Origin: Thalassotalea mangrovi
GTDB lineage: Bacteria > Pseudomonadota > Gammaproteobacteria > Enterobacterales > Alteromonadaceae
NCBI RefSeq assembly: GCF_005116735.1
Contig: NZ_SWDB01000009.1
Span: forward strand, 1 to 64,000
Direction: 5' to 3'
DNA: 64,000 bases
In this document: positions 7,668-16,839 of the stretch, in pieces
Numbering within the stretch: the stretch's first letter is position 1
Layout: each line of letters begins with the position of its first letter
Translations under genes and position numbers: made by a program
Notes under the pieces: generated by a model
Seen by the model: the letters and a program-made list of their open reading frames with translations, nothing else
Database searches by the model: none
What the model was told of the DNA's origin: nothing

Positions 7668-10526
7668 TTATCGTACGAAAACCGCAACGGTTAACTTGCC
7701 TATATCGAAGCCGGTTTTAGTTACCCGGCTTGCCTTTATCAGTGCATCATCACTTTGCTGTTGAACAGGATGAAGTTGCCAGCCTGCCAAATCCGCATAT
7801 GCAAAGTTAACGGCCTCAGCCTGGTTATTAAAGATCACCAGTATATCGTTAACCTTGGCATCAAGATCCGTACCCGCATCAATACTGTCGCTGAGCTTCA
7901 TCGCGATAATTCCTGGCTGTTGGTCGGCCCCGGCATTCTCAAACGAGACTCGCTGATGGATATCTTCGGCATTGGTTAAGCGGAACAGGGGAGACGACAT
8001 GCGAATCGACAAATATTCGATGAAACGTTGTTTACTCCAGCGAATGTGCTTCTCTTTAACCAGATCTCGCCCTTCGTTGCGACTCAGGAGATCACCTATC
8101 AACGACCAGTTTTGCTGATCTTTTTCTGCCGGTGGTAAGCCTACGTTGTAATTATTAGTCTGCATGGAAAAATCGACTTGATTAAACCAGTCGCCATAAT
8201 CATAACTGTCCCGCAAAAAGGCTTTTGAGCGCAATAGTTCGGAGCCCATATGAATAAACGGGATGCCCTGCGCCATCAGCGGATAGGCAAGGGAAAGGAT
8301 CTGAGTCCGGACTCTGTCCTCAGTGCTCATGTCATAGGGCAGGCGATATTGATTGTTGTCCCATAAGGTTTGATTATCGTGTTTAGAGACGTAATTAATC
8401 GTATCTGCCGGGTCAAGGGCGTAACCGGTTGGTTGATCGCCATATAAAATATCCTTACCCTGCACCTGTTTTCCCGCTGAATTTGTCAGCGGGAAGGTCG
8501 CCAGATTAGCGGCCAAGCCAACACGAATCTGATCCATGGCATTGTTAAATTGATCATGACTGTCGGTTGTCAGTTCATTGCCATAGGTACCCAGGCCATT
8601 ACCGATACCCTGGGCTTTGCGAATATCATCGCCGGAGGCATTGAACGCTCCACCGCGCACCGCATCGCGCAAGCGATCGCTGAAGGTACCGATTTCGGTA
8701 CCGGCAAGCTCAAGCTGGCTGGCCTGGACAAAGCGTTGATTGTTGGCGACCTCACCAAAGTTCCAGCCTTCGCCATAAAAATAGGTATCCGGATCCACTA
8801 CCTGGACCGCTTCTCTTGCTTCAAGCATTAAATCTTTTGGCTGATGACCCATCAGGTCAAAACGAAAACCATCAATTTTATAATCGCGCGACCACACCAC
8901 TAAAGAATCAACCATTAATTTTGCCATCATCGCCCGCTCGGTCGCGGTATTGTCACAACAGGTAGATTGCTCGATGGCTCCACTTATCGGATTTAGCCGT
9001 TGATAATAATTAGGGACGATTTTATCCAGTACCGAGGTGGTTTCTAACCCGGCTTTATGGGTATGGTTATACACCACATCCATAATCACTCGAAAGCCTA
9101 ATTGATGCAGGCTCTGTACCATTTCGCGAAATTCGATGATACGGGTAACACCCATCGGATCGGTAGCGTAACTGCCTTCCGGTACGGTGTAATGGAACGG
9201 ATCGTAACCCCAGTTATAATCGTCAATATCACGCCATTCACTTACCGCCTGCTGAGCATTTGCACTTCTTGGGTCAAATGACTGAAGTACTGATAATAAG
9301 GTCTCCTGCGATCTTTCCTGCCCTAGCTTGGCTTCACCAGTACACCAGCTGTGCTCTGGTTTTAACTGACACAGCTTGGCAACCGTATCAGCCAAAGAAA
9401 CGCGCAAATCCGGATCTTCATTAACGGTACCAATATCAAATGCGGGCAATAAATGGATATTATTCAAGCCGGCTTTTTGTAGCTCCTTAAAGTGGCGGAT
9501 GCCATCACTATTTTTCTCAGTAAAGGCTTTGTATTTGCCCGAGAACGCCGGGTTACTGAGATTTTTCTCATGGGCTGAAAAATCGCCGATATGGGTTTCA
9601 TAAAAAACATTGTCTTCAATATTTTCTACTTCTGGTACCAGATGCTCAGACCACCCCTCAGGCATGGTTTTTGCCGCATTTAAATCGATGATTTGCGAAT
9701 AGACACTGTTGGTCGACAACGACAGGGAATAAGGGTCAGTTGTGGTGATCTCGACTATTTTCCCGGCTTCGGGATGGTAAGTACTTAACGTGTACTGATA
9801 ATAGGTTTCGTGATATTCCCCAGGCAGGCGTGCCGACCAGATGCCGCTATTTTTATCTTCGACCATTTGCAGCTGCTGTGCCTGAGCCGAACTATCTGCC
9901 TGTTGGTATAGATTTACCGCGACTGATTTTGCCGTCGGTGCCCACAATGAAAACTGCACATAAGGTTTGCCATGTTCGATGCCATGAGTGGCACCAAACT
10001 GCTGATATTCATCGGCATCATTTACAGCACGGGTATACAACTCATCCAGCAAAAATCCAAATTGAACAGCGGTTGAGAACGCCACTTGCTGTTGTTCGTC
10101 GAAACTGACCAGATACACGGGTCCTTTAACGAACTCTTTAATCTCAGCGTTGGTCAGGTCAACCCGGTATGACAGTAACGTGTCGAAACTGGCTAAATGA
10201 GGAAAATTGTCGAGAAGATCATCGTCAACCTGGCGCTTACTTAGTTTTACAAGATTATCTAAATTACCGGTGCCAGAACTGGTAGCAAGATATATGTCCG
10301 TTTCGATTGCTAGTGATGTTTCGGCAACTAACAACAAATTTTCTGACGTTAACCAGTGCGCCTGTGCGGTTTGAGTTTGGGTAATAAGCTGTTGGCTATC
10401 CAACTGCGGCAAAGAAGAATCAGGTTCAGCCAGGCAACCGCTAAGCAGCGACAGAGTAACAGTGAAAGCAGGGATAGAAACTGACTTAGATTTCCCAAAA
10501 AACCTGCGGGTAGGGGCAATATTCAT
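7668..10526 (-). CDS. Pullulanase-type alpha-1,6-glucosidase, GH13 lipoprotein
   Basis: A debranching enzyme that cleaves alpha-1,6 links in branched alpha-glucans. It has a lipoprotein signal with lipobox LLSGC (Cys31), N-terminal beta domains (about 60-300, including an early-set module with FSLWAPTAKSV) and a GH13 barrel. Conserved regions are DVVYNH (I), DGFRFDLMG with nucleophile Asp557 (II), YFYGEGWNFG with acid/base Glu586 (III) and VSKHDNQ with Asp717 (IV). A long insert holds two cysteines in STCCDN. At 952 residues it matches GH13_14-type pullulanases. It is the first gene of the minus-strand arm, so its promoter lies in the operator region at 10527-10800. Confidence 0.9.
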   Translation of the reverse strand: MNIAPTRRFFGKSKSVSIPAFTVTLSLLSGCLAEPDSSLPQLDSQQLITQTQTAQAHWLTSENLLLVAETSLAIETDIYLATSSGTGNLDNLVKLSKRQVDDDLLDNFPHLASFDTLLSYRVDLTNAEIKEFVKGPVYLVSFDEQQQVAFSTAVQFGFLLDELYTRAVNDADEYQQFGATHGIEHGKPYVQFSLWAPTAKSVAVNLYQQADSSAQAQQLQMVEDKNSGIWSARLPGEYHETYYQYTLSTYHPEAGKIVEITTTDPYSLSLSTNSVYSQIIDLNAAKTMPEGWSEHLVPEVENIEDNVFYETHIGDFSAHEKNLSNPAFSGKYKAFTEKNSDGIRHFKELQKAGLNNIHLLPAFDIGTVNEDPDLRVSLADTVAKLCQLKPEHSWCTGEAKLGQERSQETLLSVLQSFDPRSANAQQAVSEWRDIDDYNWGYDPFHYTVPEGSYATDPMGVTRIIEFREMVQSLHQLGFRVIMDVVYNHTHKAGLETTSVLDKIVPNYYQRLNPISGAIEQSTCCDNTATERAMMAKLMVDSLVVWSRDYKIDGFRFDLMGHQPKDLMLEAREAVQVVDPDTYFYGEGWNFGEVANNQRFVQASQLELAGTEIGTFSDRLRDAVRGGAFNASGDDIRKAQGIGNGLGTYGNELTTDSHDQFNNAMDQIRVGLAANLATFPLTNSAGKQVQGKDILYGDQPTGYALDPADTINYVSKHDNQTLWDNNQYRLPYDMSTEDRVRTQILSLAYPLMAQGIPFIHMGSELLRSKAFLRDSYDYGDWFNQVDFSMQTNNYNVGLPPAEKDQQNWSLIGDLLSRNEGRDLVKEKHIRWSKQRFIEYLSIRMSSPLFRLTNAEDIHQRVSFENAGADQQPGIIAMKLSDSIDAGTDLDAKVNDILVIFNNQAEAVNFAYADLAGWQLHPVQQQSDDALIKASRVTKTGFDIGKLTVAVFVR

Positions 10527-10646
10527 ATAATGATCCAGACCATTGCCAGCACCAATCCAGAGCTGACAAAATAGTGTTTAAAACCAAGGTAATGCGCCTT
10601 GGAAGATTTCCAAAGTAGGATGCTCTAAGCATCGAAAATTAGCAAA

Positions 10647-10660
10647 TGCATACGTATTCA
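10647..10660. promoter_or_regulatory. LacI/MalR-type operator (copy 1)
   Basis: TGCATACGTATTCA, a near-perfect palindrome centred on ACGT, of the form bound by LacI-family repressors. It lies about 120 bp upstream of the GH13 start. It is the exact reverse complement of the second site at 10780-10793. Confidence 0.75.
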
Positions 10661-10779
10661 AAATCAATAGGTGAATTAATTTCATGCCACAAACTGGATA
10701 TAACCAACTGTTTTTATTAAACATTAATAGTCCCTTGTTAAGTTTATGTAAAACTTGTAAGCACATCGGGCACTCGTTA

Positions 10780-10793
10780 TGAATACGTATGCA
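10780..10793. promoter_or_regulatory. LacI/MalR-type operator (copy 2)
   Basis: TGAATACGTATGCA lies about 140 bp upstream of the TonB-receptor ATG and is the inverted copy of the site at 10647-10660, centre-to-centre distance 133 bp. Each site faces one divergent arm, as expected if the LacI-type regulator encoded nearby controls both; looping between sites is possible but speculative. Confidence 0.75.
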
Positions 10794-10933
10794 AAAAATT
10801 CTTTTATGTGACTTCTGCCATTAACATAGTCAGAATCCGCAAAAAGTGGGTGATTTTTAAACAAAAAACACATATAAATAGTCAGGACGATTATTAAAAT
10901 AATGATGCAAGGATGTATACGGGGAGAAACAAT

Positions 10934-13693
10934 ATGTTAAATTTTAAGCCGAACAAGGTGGCGTTGGCGCTGGTTTCTACTGGCCTGATGACCATGAGTT
11001 CAGTGTCCTTTGCTGCTGAAGAAGCAGTGTCTGAACAAGAAGTCGAAGTCATTGAAGTTACGGGTATCCGTGGCAGTCTTCAAAAAGCACAAGCGATTAA
11101 AATGAGCACCAACTCAATTGTTGAAGTGCTGTCTGCAGAAGATATCGGTAAATTACCTGATACCTCTGTTGCTGAATCTCTATCTCGTTTGCCAGGTCTT
11201 GCTGGTGAGCGTCGTAACGGTCGTACCAGTGGCTTATCTGTTCGTGGTTTTAACGAAAACTACGTAGGTACTTCACTAAACGGTCGTGAATTATTGGGTA
11301 TGGGTGACAACCGCGGCGTTGAATTTGACTTATACCCAACCGAAATCGTATCCAATATCGTAGTTTACAAAACACCGGAAGCAGGCCTGGTATCCCAGGG
11401 TATCGGTGGTACTATCGATTTACAAACCGTTAGCCCGCTGAATGCAGATTCTACCTTCACCATTAACGCCGACTTCGAGCAAAACGGTGAAGATGCAGCG
11501 AACCCTGATTATGACAACACCGGTCATCGTTTATCATTTAACTGGGTTGATCAATTCGCCAATGACTCTCTGGGTGTTGCATTAACAGTAGCTACCCAGG
11601 AAACTCCTCGTCAGGAAGAGCAATTCCGTGCATGGGGTTATGCGGATTCCGATGATGGCAAAATTTTAGGTGGTCACGACTCTTTTGTTCGTTCTGCAAT
11701 GCTAGAACGTGATTCGATTGCCGGTATCGTTGAATGGGCACCAACTGACAATTTGAAACTTCAGTTAGACGCTCTTTACATCGACTTTAACGAAAATGAC
11801 GTACGTCGTGGTCTGGAAGAAGGTGGCCCAGTCTGGGGTGGCGTTAATTACACCGTAAACGAAGTGGAAGACGGTCTGGTGACTTCAGGTTACTGGGATG
11901 GATTTTACTCAGTTATTCGTAACGATGCCCGTAGTCAGGAAGCCGAGTTAACCACGTTCGGTCTTAACATTGAATACGCATTAACCGATAACTGGACGTT
12001 AGAAGCTGACATTTCTACTGGTGATGTTGAGAAATCCCTGTTTGATGTGGAAAGCTACTCTGGCGTTGGCCGTGCAATACTTGAAGGCGAAGATAACCGT
12101 CCTGCAGCTGCACGCTCTTGGGAAATGACCTCTACTGGTGTTATGTATTCTGCACACCCAACTCTGCCACTGATCGATTACACCGATCCAAGCTTAATCC
12201 GCCTTGCCGGTCCTCAGGCATGGGGTGGTAGCATTCCGGGTCCTGATGCTCAAGATGGTTTCGTAAACCGTCCAGAATTTGACGAGAGCCTGGATAGCAT
12301 TCGCTTATCAATCGATGGTGTGGTTGAATGGGGCCCAATCTCTGCGGTTGAAGCGGGTATTATTTATTCCGATCGCAGCAAGTCTAAGTTAAACGAAGGT
12401 GACTACTTAACGGCTCCAACGTATCCTGGTGATGCATTGTTGACTGACGACCAGATTCTAGGTGTTGCTGACCTAAGCTTTATCGGCATCAATGGTGTAC
12501 TTGCCTACGATTCTTTAGGCTTGTTTAAGTCAGGCTACTACAGTGCAGTTGAAGCGTCGCTGACGCAAGCTGATCGCTTAGGCGATACCTACACGGTCAA
12601 TGAAGAACTCACCACGTTATATGGTAAGTTAGATATTGATACCGAATTTGCCGGTATCTATGTGGCCGGTAATTTCGGTGTGCAGGTGATTGATGTTGAT
12701 CAGTCGTCTTCAGGTTTCTCAACCGCACAACAAGCCGATGGTACTATCGCCCCGACAGCCGTAACTGGTGGTGACAGCTATACTGACGTTTTACCAACCC
12801 TGAACTTAAGTTTTGAGATCGCTGAGAATCAGTTCATCCGTACTGCTCTTGGTAAAGTACAATCTCGTCCTCGTATGGACCAAATGAGACCAAACGTTCA
12901 GGCTTCATTTGCGTTTAACGATAACAACATCAAAAGCTCAGATATCCAGAATGGTCCTTGGAGTGGTAGTGTAGGTAACCCAACCCTTAAACCACTTGAA
13001 GCAAACCAGTTTGATATCTCGTATGAGAACTACTTTGCTGATGACGGTTATTTTGCGGCGGCGTTCTTCTACAAAGACCTGACTAACTGGCATCGTACCG
13101 CAGACGTAGTCACTGACTTCTCTGACGTTTACATCCCTGAATTACACCAGGCAACAGACGGTACTGCTCCGGTTCTGCTTGAAGGTTTTGTAAACTCAAC
13201 CATCGACGGTTTCGAAGGTTTTGTTCGTGGTTACGAGCTACAGGCGAGCCTGCCATTCCACGTATTTGCTGAATCACTAGATGGTTTTGGTTTGTATGGT
13301 AGCGCGACTTTCCTTGACGGAAAGTTAGATGATGGTGGATTAATTCCAGGTCTGTCAGAAGAGTCTTACTCTCTGACTGCATACTATGAAATCAACGGCT
13401 TTGAAATCCGTTTTTCAGGTACCAAACGTGATGAGTTCTTAACCGAAGCTCGTGGTTTGAGTCTGGCGTTAGAGCAATTCGTTGGTAAAGGCGGCGAACT
13501 TTGGGATGCGCAGATTGGCTATGATTTCAGCGAATCAGGTATCGAAGCTCTAAATGGTTTACGTGTAACCTTTAAAGCACAAAACTTAACCGAAGAAGAC
13601 GATATCCAGGCAGACGCTACCGATCCTCGTTTGATTACTCTATATCAAGCGTATGGTGCTAACTACCTGTTAGGTATCAACTACGAGTTCTAA
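10934..13693 (+). CDS. TonB-dependent outer-membrane receptor (maltodextrin type, MalA-like)
   Basis: An outer-membrane transporter of about 919 residues. A signal peptide ends near SSVSFA; the TonB-box-like segment EVIEVTG follows, then the plug domain (GKLPDTSVAESLSRLPGL, GLSVRGF, GGTIDLQT) and a 22-strand barrel ending in aromatic Phe, as barrels do. The start at 10934 has GGGGAG 9 nt upstream and begins the signal peptide; an earlier in-frame ATG at 10913 lacks this. The closest functional precedent is Caulobacter MalA, which imports maltodextrins. It stands in front of two halogenase genes and is followed by a strong terminator, so the downstream genes may need a separate promoter or readthrough. 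Confidence 0.88.
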   Translation: MLNFKPNKVALALVSTGLMTMSSVSFAAEEAVSEQEVEVIEVTGIRGSLQKAQAIKMSTNSIVEVLSAEDIGKLPDTSVAESLSRLPGLAGERRNGRTSGLSVRGFNENYVGTSLNGRELLGMGDNRGVEFDLYPTEIVSNIVVYKTPEAGLVSQGIGGTIDLQTVSPLNADSTFTINADFEQNGEDAANPDYDNTGHRLSFNWVDQFANDSLGVALTVATQETPRQEEQFRAWGYADSDDGKILGGHDSFVRSAMLERDSIAGIVEWAPTDNLKLQLDALYIDFNENDVRRGLEEGGPVWGGVNYTVNEVEDGLVTSGYWDGFYSVIRNDARSQEAELTTFGLNIEYALTDNWTLEADISTGDVEKSLFDVESYSGVGRAILEGEDNRPAAARSWEMTSTGVMYSAHPTLPLIDYTDPSLIRLAGPQAWGGSIPGPDAQDGFVNRPEFDESLDSIRLSIDGVVEWGPISAVEAGIIYSDRSKSKLNEGDYLTAPTYPGDALLTDDQILGVADLSFIGINGVLAYDSLGLFKSGYYSAVEASLTQADRLGDTYTVNEELTTLYGKLDIDTEFAGIYVAGNFGVQVIDVDQSSSGFSTAQQADGTIAPTAVTGGDSYTDVLPTLNLSFEIAENQFIRTALGKVQSRPRMDQMRPNVQASFAFNDNNIKSSDIQNGPWSGSVGNPTLKPLEANQFDISYENYFADDGYFAAAFFYKDLTNWHRTADVVTDFSDVYIPELHQATDGTAPVLLEGFVNSTIDGFEGFVRGYELQASLPFHVFAESLDGFGLYGSATFLDGKLDDGGLIPGLSEESYSLTAYYEINGFEIRFSGTKRDEFLTEARGLSLALEQFVGKGGELWDAQIGYDFSESGIEALNGLRVTFKAQNLTEEDDIQADATDPRLITLYQAYGANYLLGINYEF

Positions 13694-13710
13694 TAAACTC
13701 TGATGTCAAT

Positions 13711-13750
13711 GAAAAACCTGTTAGGATGATTCCTGACAGGTTTTTTTTTA
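13711..13750 (+). terminator. Intrinsic terminator after TonB receptor
   Basis: An imperfect hairpin pairs AAACCTGT (left arm) with ACAGGTTT (right arm) across GGATGATTCC, followed by a run of nine T. It lies 20 bp after the receptor stop codon and should reduce transcription into the halogenase genes. Confidence 0.8.
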
Positions 13751-13789
13751 TCTTACTTTCACTAAGCGATTTATTGTAGGTTTCGGGCA

Positions 13790-15277
13790 ATGCAACAACC
13801 AATAAAAAAATTGGTCATCCTTGGCGGTGGCACCTCTGGCTGGATTTCCGCAGCCCTGACAAAAAAACTCCTGGGTAATGCCATTGACGTAGAATTGGTA
13901 GAATCCAATGAAATAGGAACCGTAGGTGTCGGTGAAGCAACCATTCCACCAATTAAGTTATTAAATGATGTATTGGGTTTGAACGAGGCCGAGTTCTTAC
14001 GAGAGACCCAGGGTACGATAAAACTGGCGATTAAATTTGAAAACTGGAAGAACGAAAATCACAGTTATTATCATACCTTTGGAGCAGCGGGCAAAAGCAT
14101 GGCCTTTTGTCATTTTCACCATTTCCTGAAACGTACCGGTGAGCTGGAAAATGACAGTAAACTCTGGGATTACGACTTAAATGCTTTGTTAGCGGAAGAC
14201 GGAAAATACGCCCATATTCGCCATCAAGACCCAATCCTGGAAGTACCATACGCCTATCACTTTGATGCCGGCCTATATGCAAAATATTTACGTAAATTCT
14301 CGGAAAAAATCGGTGTTAAACGCACCGAGGGCACCGTCGCCCGGGTGCATCAGAATCAACAAAGCGGATTTATCCAAACGCTGGAATTAAAAGACGGAAC
14401 CCTGATTGATGGCGACCTGTTTTTAGATTGTTCCGGTTTTCGCGGTCTGTTGATTCAACAAACCCTGCAGACCGGCTATGAAGACTGGAGCCACTGGCTT
14501 CGTTGTGACCGGGCAGTTGCAGTTGCCTCTGAACGTTTTGATAAGACCTTGCCCTACACCCGCTCTATTGCCCACAAAGGCGGCTGGCAATGGCGCATCC
14601 CGTTGCAACATAGAAACGGTAATGGTTTAGTTTATAACAGCGCTTATTACACTGATGATGAAGCGACTGACTTACTACTGGGTAACCTCGATAGTAAGCC
14701 GTTAACCGATCCGAAAATAATCAAATTCCAAACTGGTCGTCGTTATCAGCAATGGCATAAGAATGTTATTGCTGTCGGCCTCTCCAGTGGCTTCCTTGAA
14801 CCTTTGGAGTCCACCTCTATCCACTTAATTCAATCAGCGGTCGTACGACTGGTCCATTTGTTCCCGCAACATGGCATCAATCAGGCGATTGTCGACGAGT
14901 ACAACAAACAATCAAAACTGGAATTTGAACAAATCCGAGATTTTATAATTCTCCACTACCATGTCAATCAGCGTACCGACAGCCTGTTTTGGCAAGACAT
15001 GCGAAATATGGCGATACCGGATACCCTGGCTCACAAAATTGAATTATTTAAACAGGATGGCCGCCTGTTCCGGGATCAAAACGACTTATTCCTGGAAAGT
15101 TCCTGGTTACAGGTGATGTTAGGACAGGGGCTGGTGCCGAATAGTTATCATCCGATGGCCAATGCTATGCCAGAAGCCCAGGTGAAATCCATGCTGCAAA
15201 AAATCAAAGCTATCAAACACGAGCCACTGGCTTCGATCCCAAGCCATGATGAGTTTTTAAAACGCTATTGTGGGTAA
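13790..15277 (+). CDS. Flavin-dependent (tryptophan) halogenase homologue 1
   Basis: PF04820-type FAD-dependent halogenase of 495 residues. All hallmarks are present: FAD site GGGTSG (12-17), the candidate catalytic Lys78 (TIKLAIKF, matching PrnA Lys79), the halogenase signature WQWRIP (266-271) and Glu340 in SGFLEPLESTS (matching PrnA Glu346). Known enzymes use FADH2, O2 and halide to halogenate an aromatic ring, usually tryptophan or indole. Homologues beside TonB receptors in Caulobacterales and Xanthomonadales (for example BrvH) act on indole in vitro, but their natural substrates are unknown. Four bases separate it from the second copy. The location inside a glycan locus argues against a classical antibiotic pathway. 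Confidence 0.85.
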   Translation: MQQPIKKLVILGGGTSGWISAALTKKLLGNAIDVELVESNEIGTVGVGEATIPPIKLLNDVLGLNEAEFLRETQGTIKLAIKFENWKNENHSYYHTFGAAGKSMAFCHFHHFLKRTGELENDSKLWDYDLNALLAEDGKYAHIRHQDPILEVPYAYHFDAGLYAKYLRKFSEKIGVKRTEGTVARVHQNQQSGFIQTLELKDGTLIDGDLFLDCSGFRGLLIQQTLQTGYEDWSHWLRCDRAVAVASERFDKTLPYTRSIAHKGGWQWRIPLQHRNGNGLVYNSAYYTDDEATDLLLGNLDSKPLTDPKIIKFQTGRRYQQWHKNVIAVGLSSGFLEPLESTSIHLIQSAVVRLVHLFPQHGINQAIVDEYNKQSKLEFEQIRDFIILHYHVNQRTDSLFWQDMRNMAIPDTLAHKIELFKQDGRLFRDQNDLFLESSWLQVMLGQGLVPNSYHPMANAMPEAQVKSMLQKIKAIKHEPLASIPSHDEFLKRYCG

Positions 15278-15281
15278 TAAG

Positions 15282-16802
15282 ATGTCAGAGCAGAACCCTT
15301 TTCATATTGTTATTTTAGGTGGAGGAACGGCCGGATGGATGGCGGCTAACCTGTTTGCCAAACGCTGGCAGAATCAGGCGCAACATCGCCCGGTCAAAAT
15401 CACCCTGATTGAATCAAAGGATGTTGGTATTATCGGCGTTGGTGAAGGTTCCACACCTACATTGAAGCGCTTCTTTGAAGATCTGCAAATTCCAGAATCA
15501 GAATGGATGCCACTGTGTGATGCTACCTATAAAATCAATATTCGCTTTAAAGGTTGGAGCCCTAAGTCAGGCATAGAGGATTATTCACATCCGTTCACCA
15601 CTCAGGTCGATACCTTTACCAAACGGGCTTTTTTAGTCAATGGTCGCACCCGACGCATGGGATTGGATACTCATACCCGACCTGATGACTTTCTGCTAAA
15701 TGGCGTGCTGGCAAGTCAGGGCAAAGGACCAATCACACCGAACAATTTTCCCTTTATTATGGAATATGGCTATCACTTTGACTCCGCTAAACTGGGAGAG
15801 TTTTTAAAACAAAAGGCGATAGCTGCCGGAGTTAATTATCAAACTGCCCATATCAGCCAGTCGAAACGCGCGGCAACGGGGGAGTTGGAGGCGTTAATTG
15901 ATGATCAGGGCAATGTCTTTAGCGGTGACTTTTTTATCGATTGTTCCGGCTTTTCGTCTTTGTTGATGCAAAAAGCCATGCAGGTGCCTTACAAAAGTTT
16001 TAAATCAAATCTTTTTAATGACTCTGCGGTGGTGATGCCAACGCCAATCGACCGCATCGTTCCCGTGGAAACCGAAGCGACGACACTTAGTTCTGGTTGG
16101 TGCTGGAAAATTCCCCTGACCAGCCGCTACGGAAATGGCTATGTATTTAGCAGTGACTTTATCAGTCGGGATCAGGCTGAAACAGAATTTCGCCAACATT
16201 TGGGGATGCTGGATTCAGAGCAGGAATGCCGCTTTTTAAGCATGCAGGTGGGTCAGCTAAGCGAACACTGGTCGCATAATTGCCTGGGGCTGGGACTGTC
16301 ACAAGGCTTTATCGAACCGTTGGAAGCGACCGCATTGCATCTGGTGCAGATTAGCATCGAACTGTTTGCCAATTTATTAGAGAAGGGCAATTTCAGTCAT
16401 CACTATGCCCATGAATATAACCAGAAAATAAGCGAAAGGTTTGAACGGGTCAGGGATTACATCGTCGCACACTATAAGCTTAATACCCGTGACGACAGCG
16501 AATACTGGCGAGCAAACCGGAATAATGACCAGTTATCACAATCATTAATCAGCATTCTCGATTGTTGGTATCAGCGTAACGATTTGAGCGAGGAAATTCA
16601 GCGCCAAAACCTGGATACCCATTTTGACGCGATATCCTGGAATTGCCTGCTTGCTGGCTACGGTACATTTCCACCACTGGCACCTAATCAGCCTGGCAAA
16701 GGCGATCTTTACAAAGAAAAAGGTATTGCATCATTTCTACAGGGATGCAGCCTTAATTTTAATGATCATCACAACAACTTACGGGCCCTAAATAAGTCAT
16801 AA
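15282..16802 (+). CDS. Flavin-dependent (tryptophan) halogenase homologue 2
   Basis: The second PF04820-type halogenase (506 residues) is clearly related to, but divergent from, its upstream neighbour. It has FAD site GGGTAG, Lys84 in ATYKINIRF, WCWKIP (273-278) and Glu348 in QGFIEPLEAT; the residue after the key Glu is Ala, where PrnA and copy 1 have Ser. The ATG at 15282 is used; an in-frame GTG at 15270 inside the previous gene is less likely. Two adjacent, non-identical copies suggest either different substrates or a heteromeric enzyme. No flavin reductase gene is next to them, so FADH2 must come from elsewhere. Confidence 0.85.
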   Translation: MSEQNPFHIVILGGGTAGWMAANLFAKRWQNQAQHRPVKITLIESKDVGIIGVGEGSTPTLKRFFEDLQIPESEWMPLCDATYKINIRFKGWSPKSGIEDYSHPFTTQVDTFTKRAFLVNGRTRRMGLDTHTRPDDFLLNGVLASQGKGPITPNNFPFIMEYGYHFDSAKLGEFLKQKAIAAGVNYQTAHISQSKRAATGELEALIDDQGNVFSGDFFIDCSGFSSLLMQKAMQVPYKSFKSNLFNDSAVVMPTPIDRIVPVETEATTLSSGWCWKIPLTSRYGNGYVFSSDFISRDQAETEFRQHLGMLDSEQECRFLSMQVGQLSEHWSHNCLGLGLSQGFIEPLEATALHLVQISIELFANLLEKGNFSHHYAHEYNQKISERFERVRDYIVAHYKLNTRDDSEYWRANRNNDQLSQSLISILDCWYQRNDLSEEIQRQNLDTHFDAISWNCLLAGYGTFPPLAPNQPGKGDLYKEKGIASFLQGCSLNFNDHHNNLRALNKS

Positions 16803-16839
16803 TTTTCTCAAATGAAAATCATTGGAGGCACAAACAAAT

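Larger units (their letters stand above)
10527..10933. promoter_or_regulatory. Divergent regulatory region of the alpha-glucan locus
   Basis: This gap of about 400 bp separates the divergently transcribed GH13 and TonB-receptor genes. It holds two palindromic operator-like sites (annotated separately) and A/T-rich promoter-like sequence. I see no convincing coding region: the one longer reading frame here (10578-10766, minus) has no recognisable family and no ribosome site. Confidence 0.7.

Noticed and set aside
10578..10766. Minus-strand open frame of 62 codons in the operator region
   Set aside because: No ribosome site, no family, and it overlaps the first operator; treated as chance.
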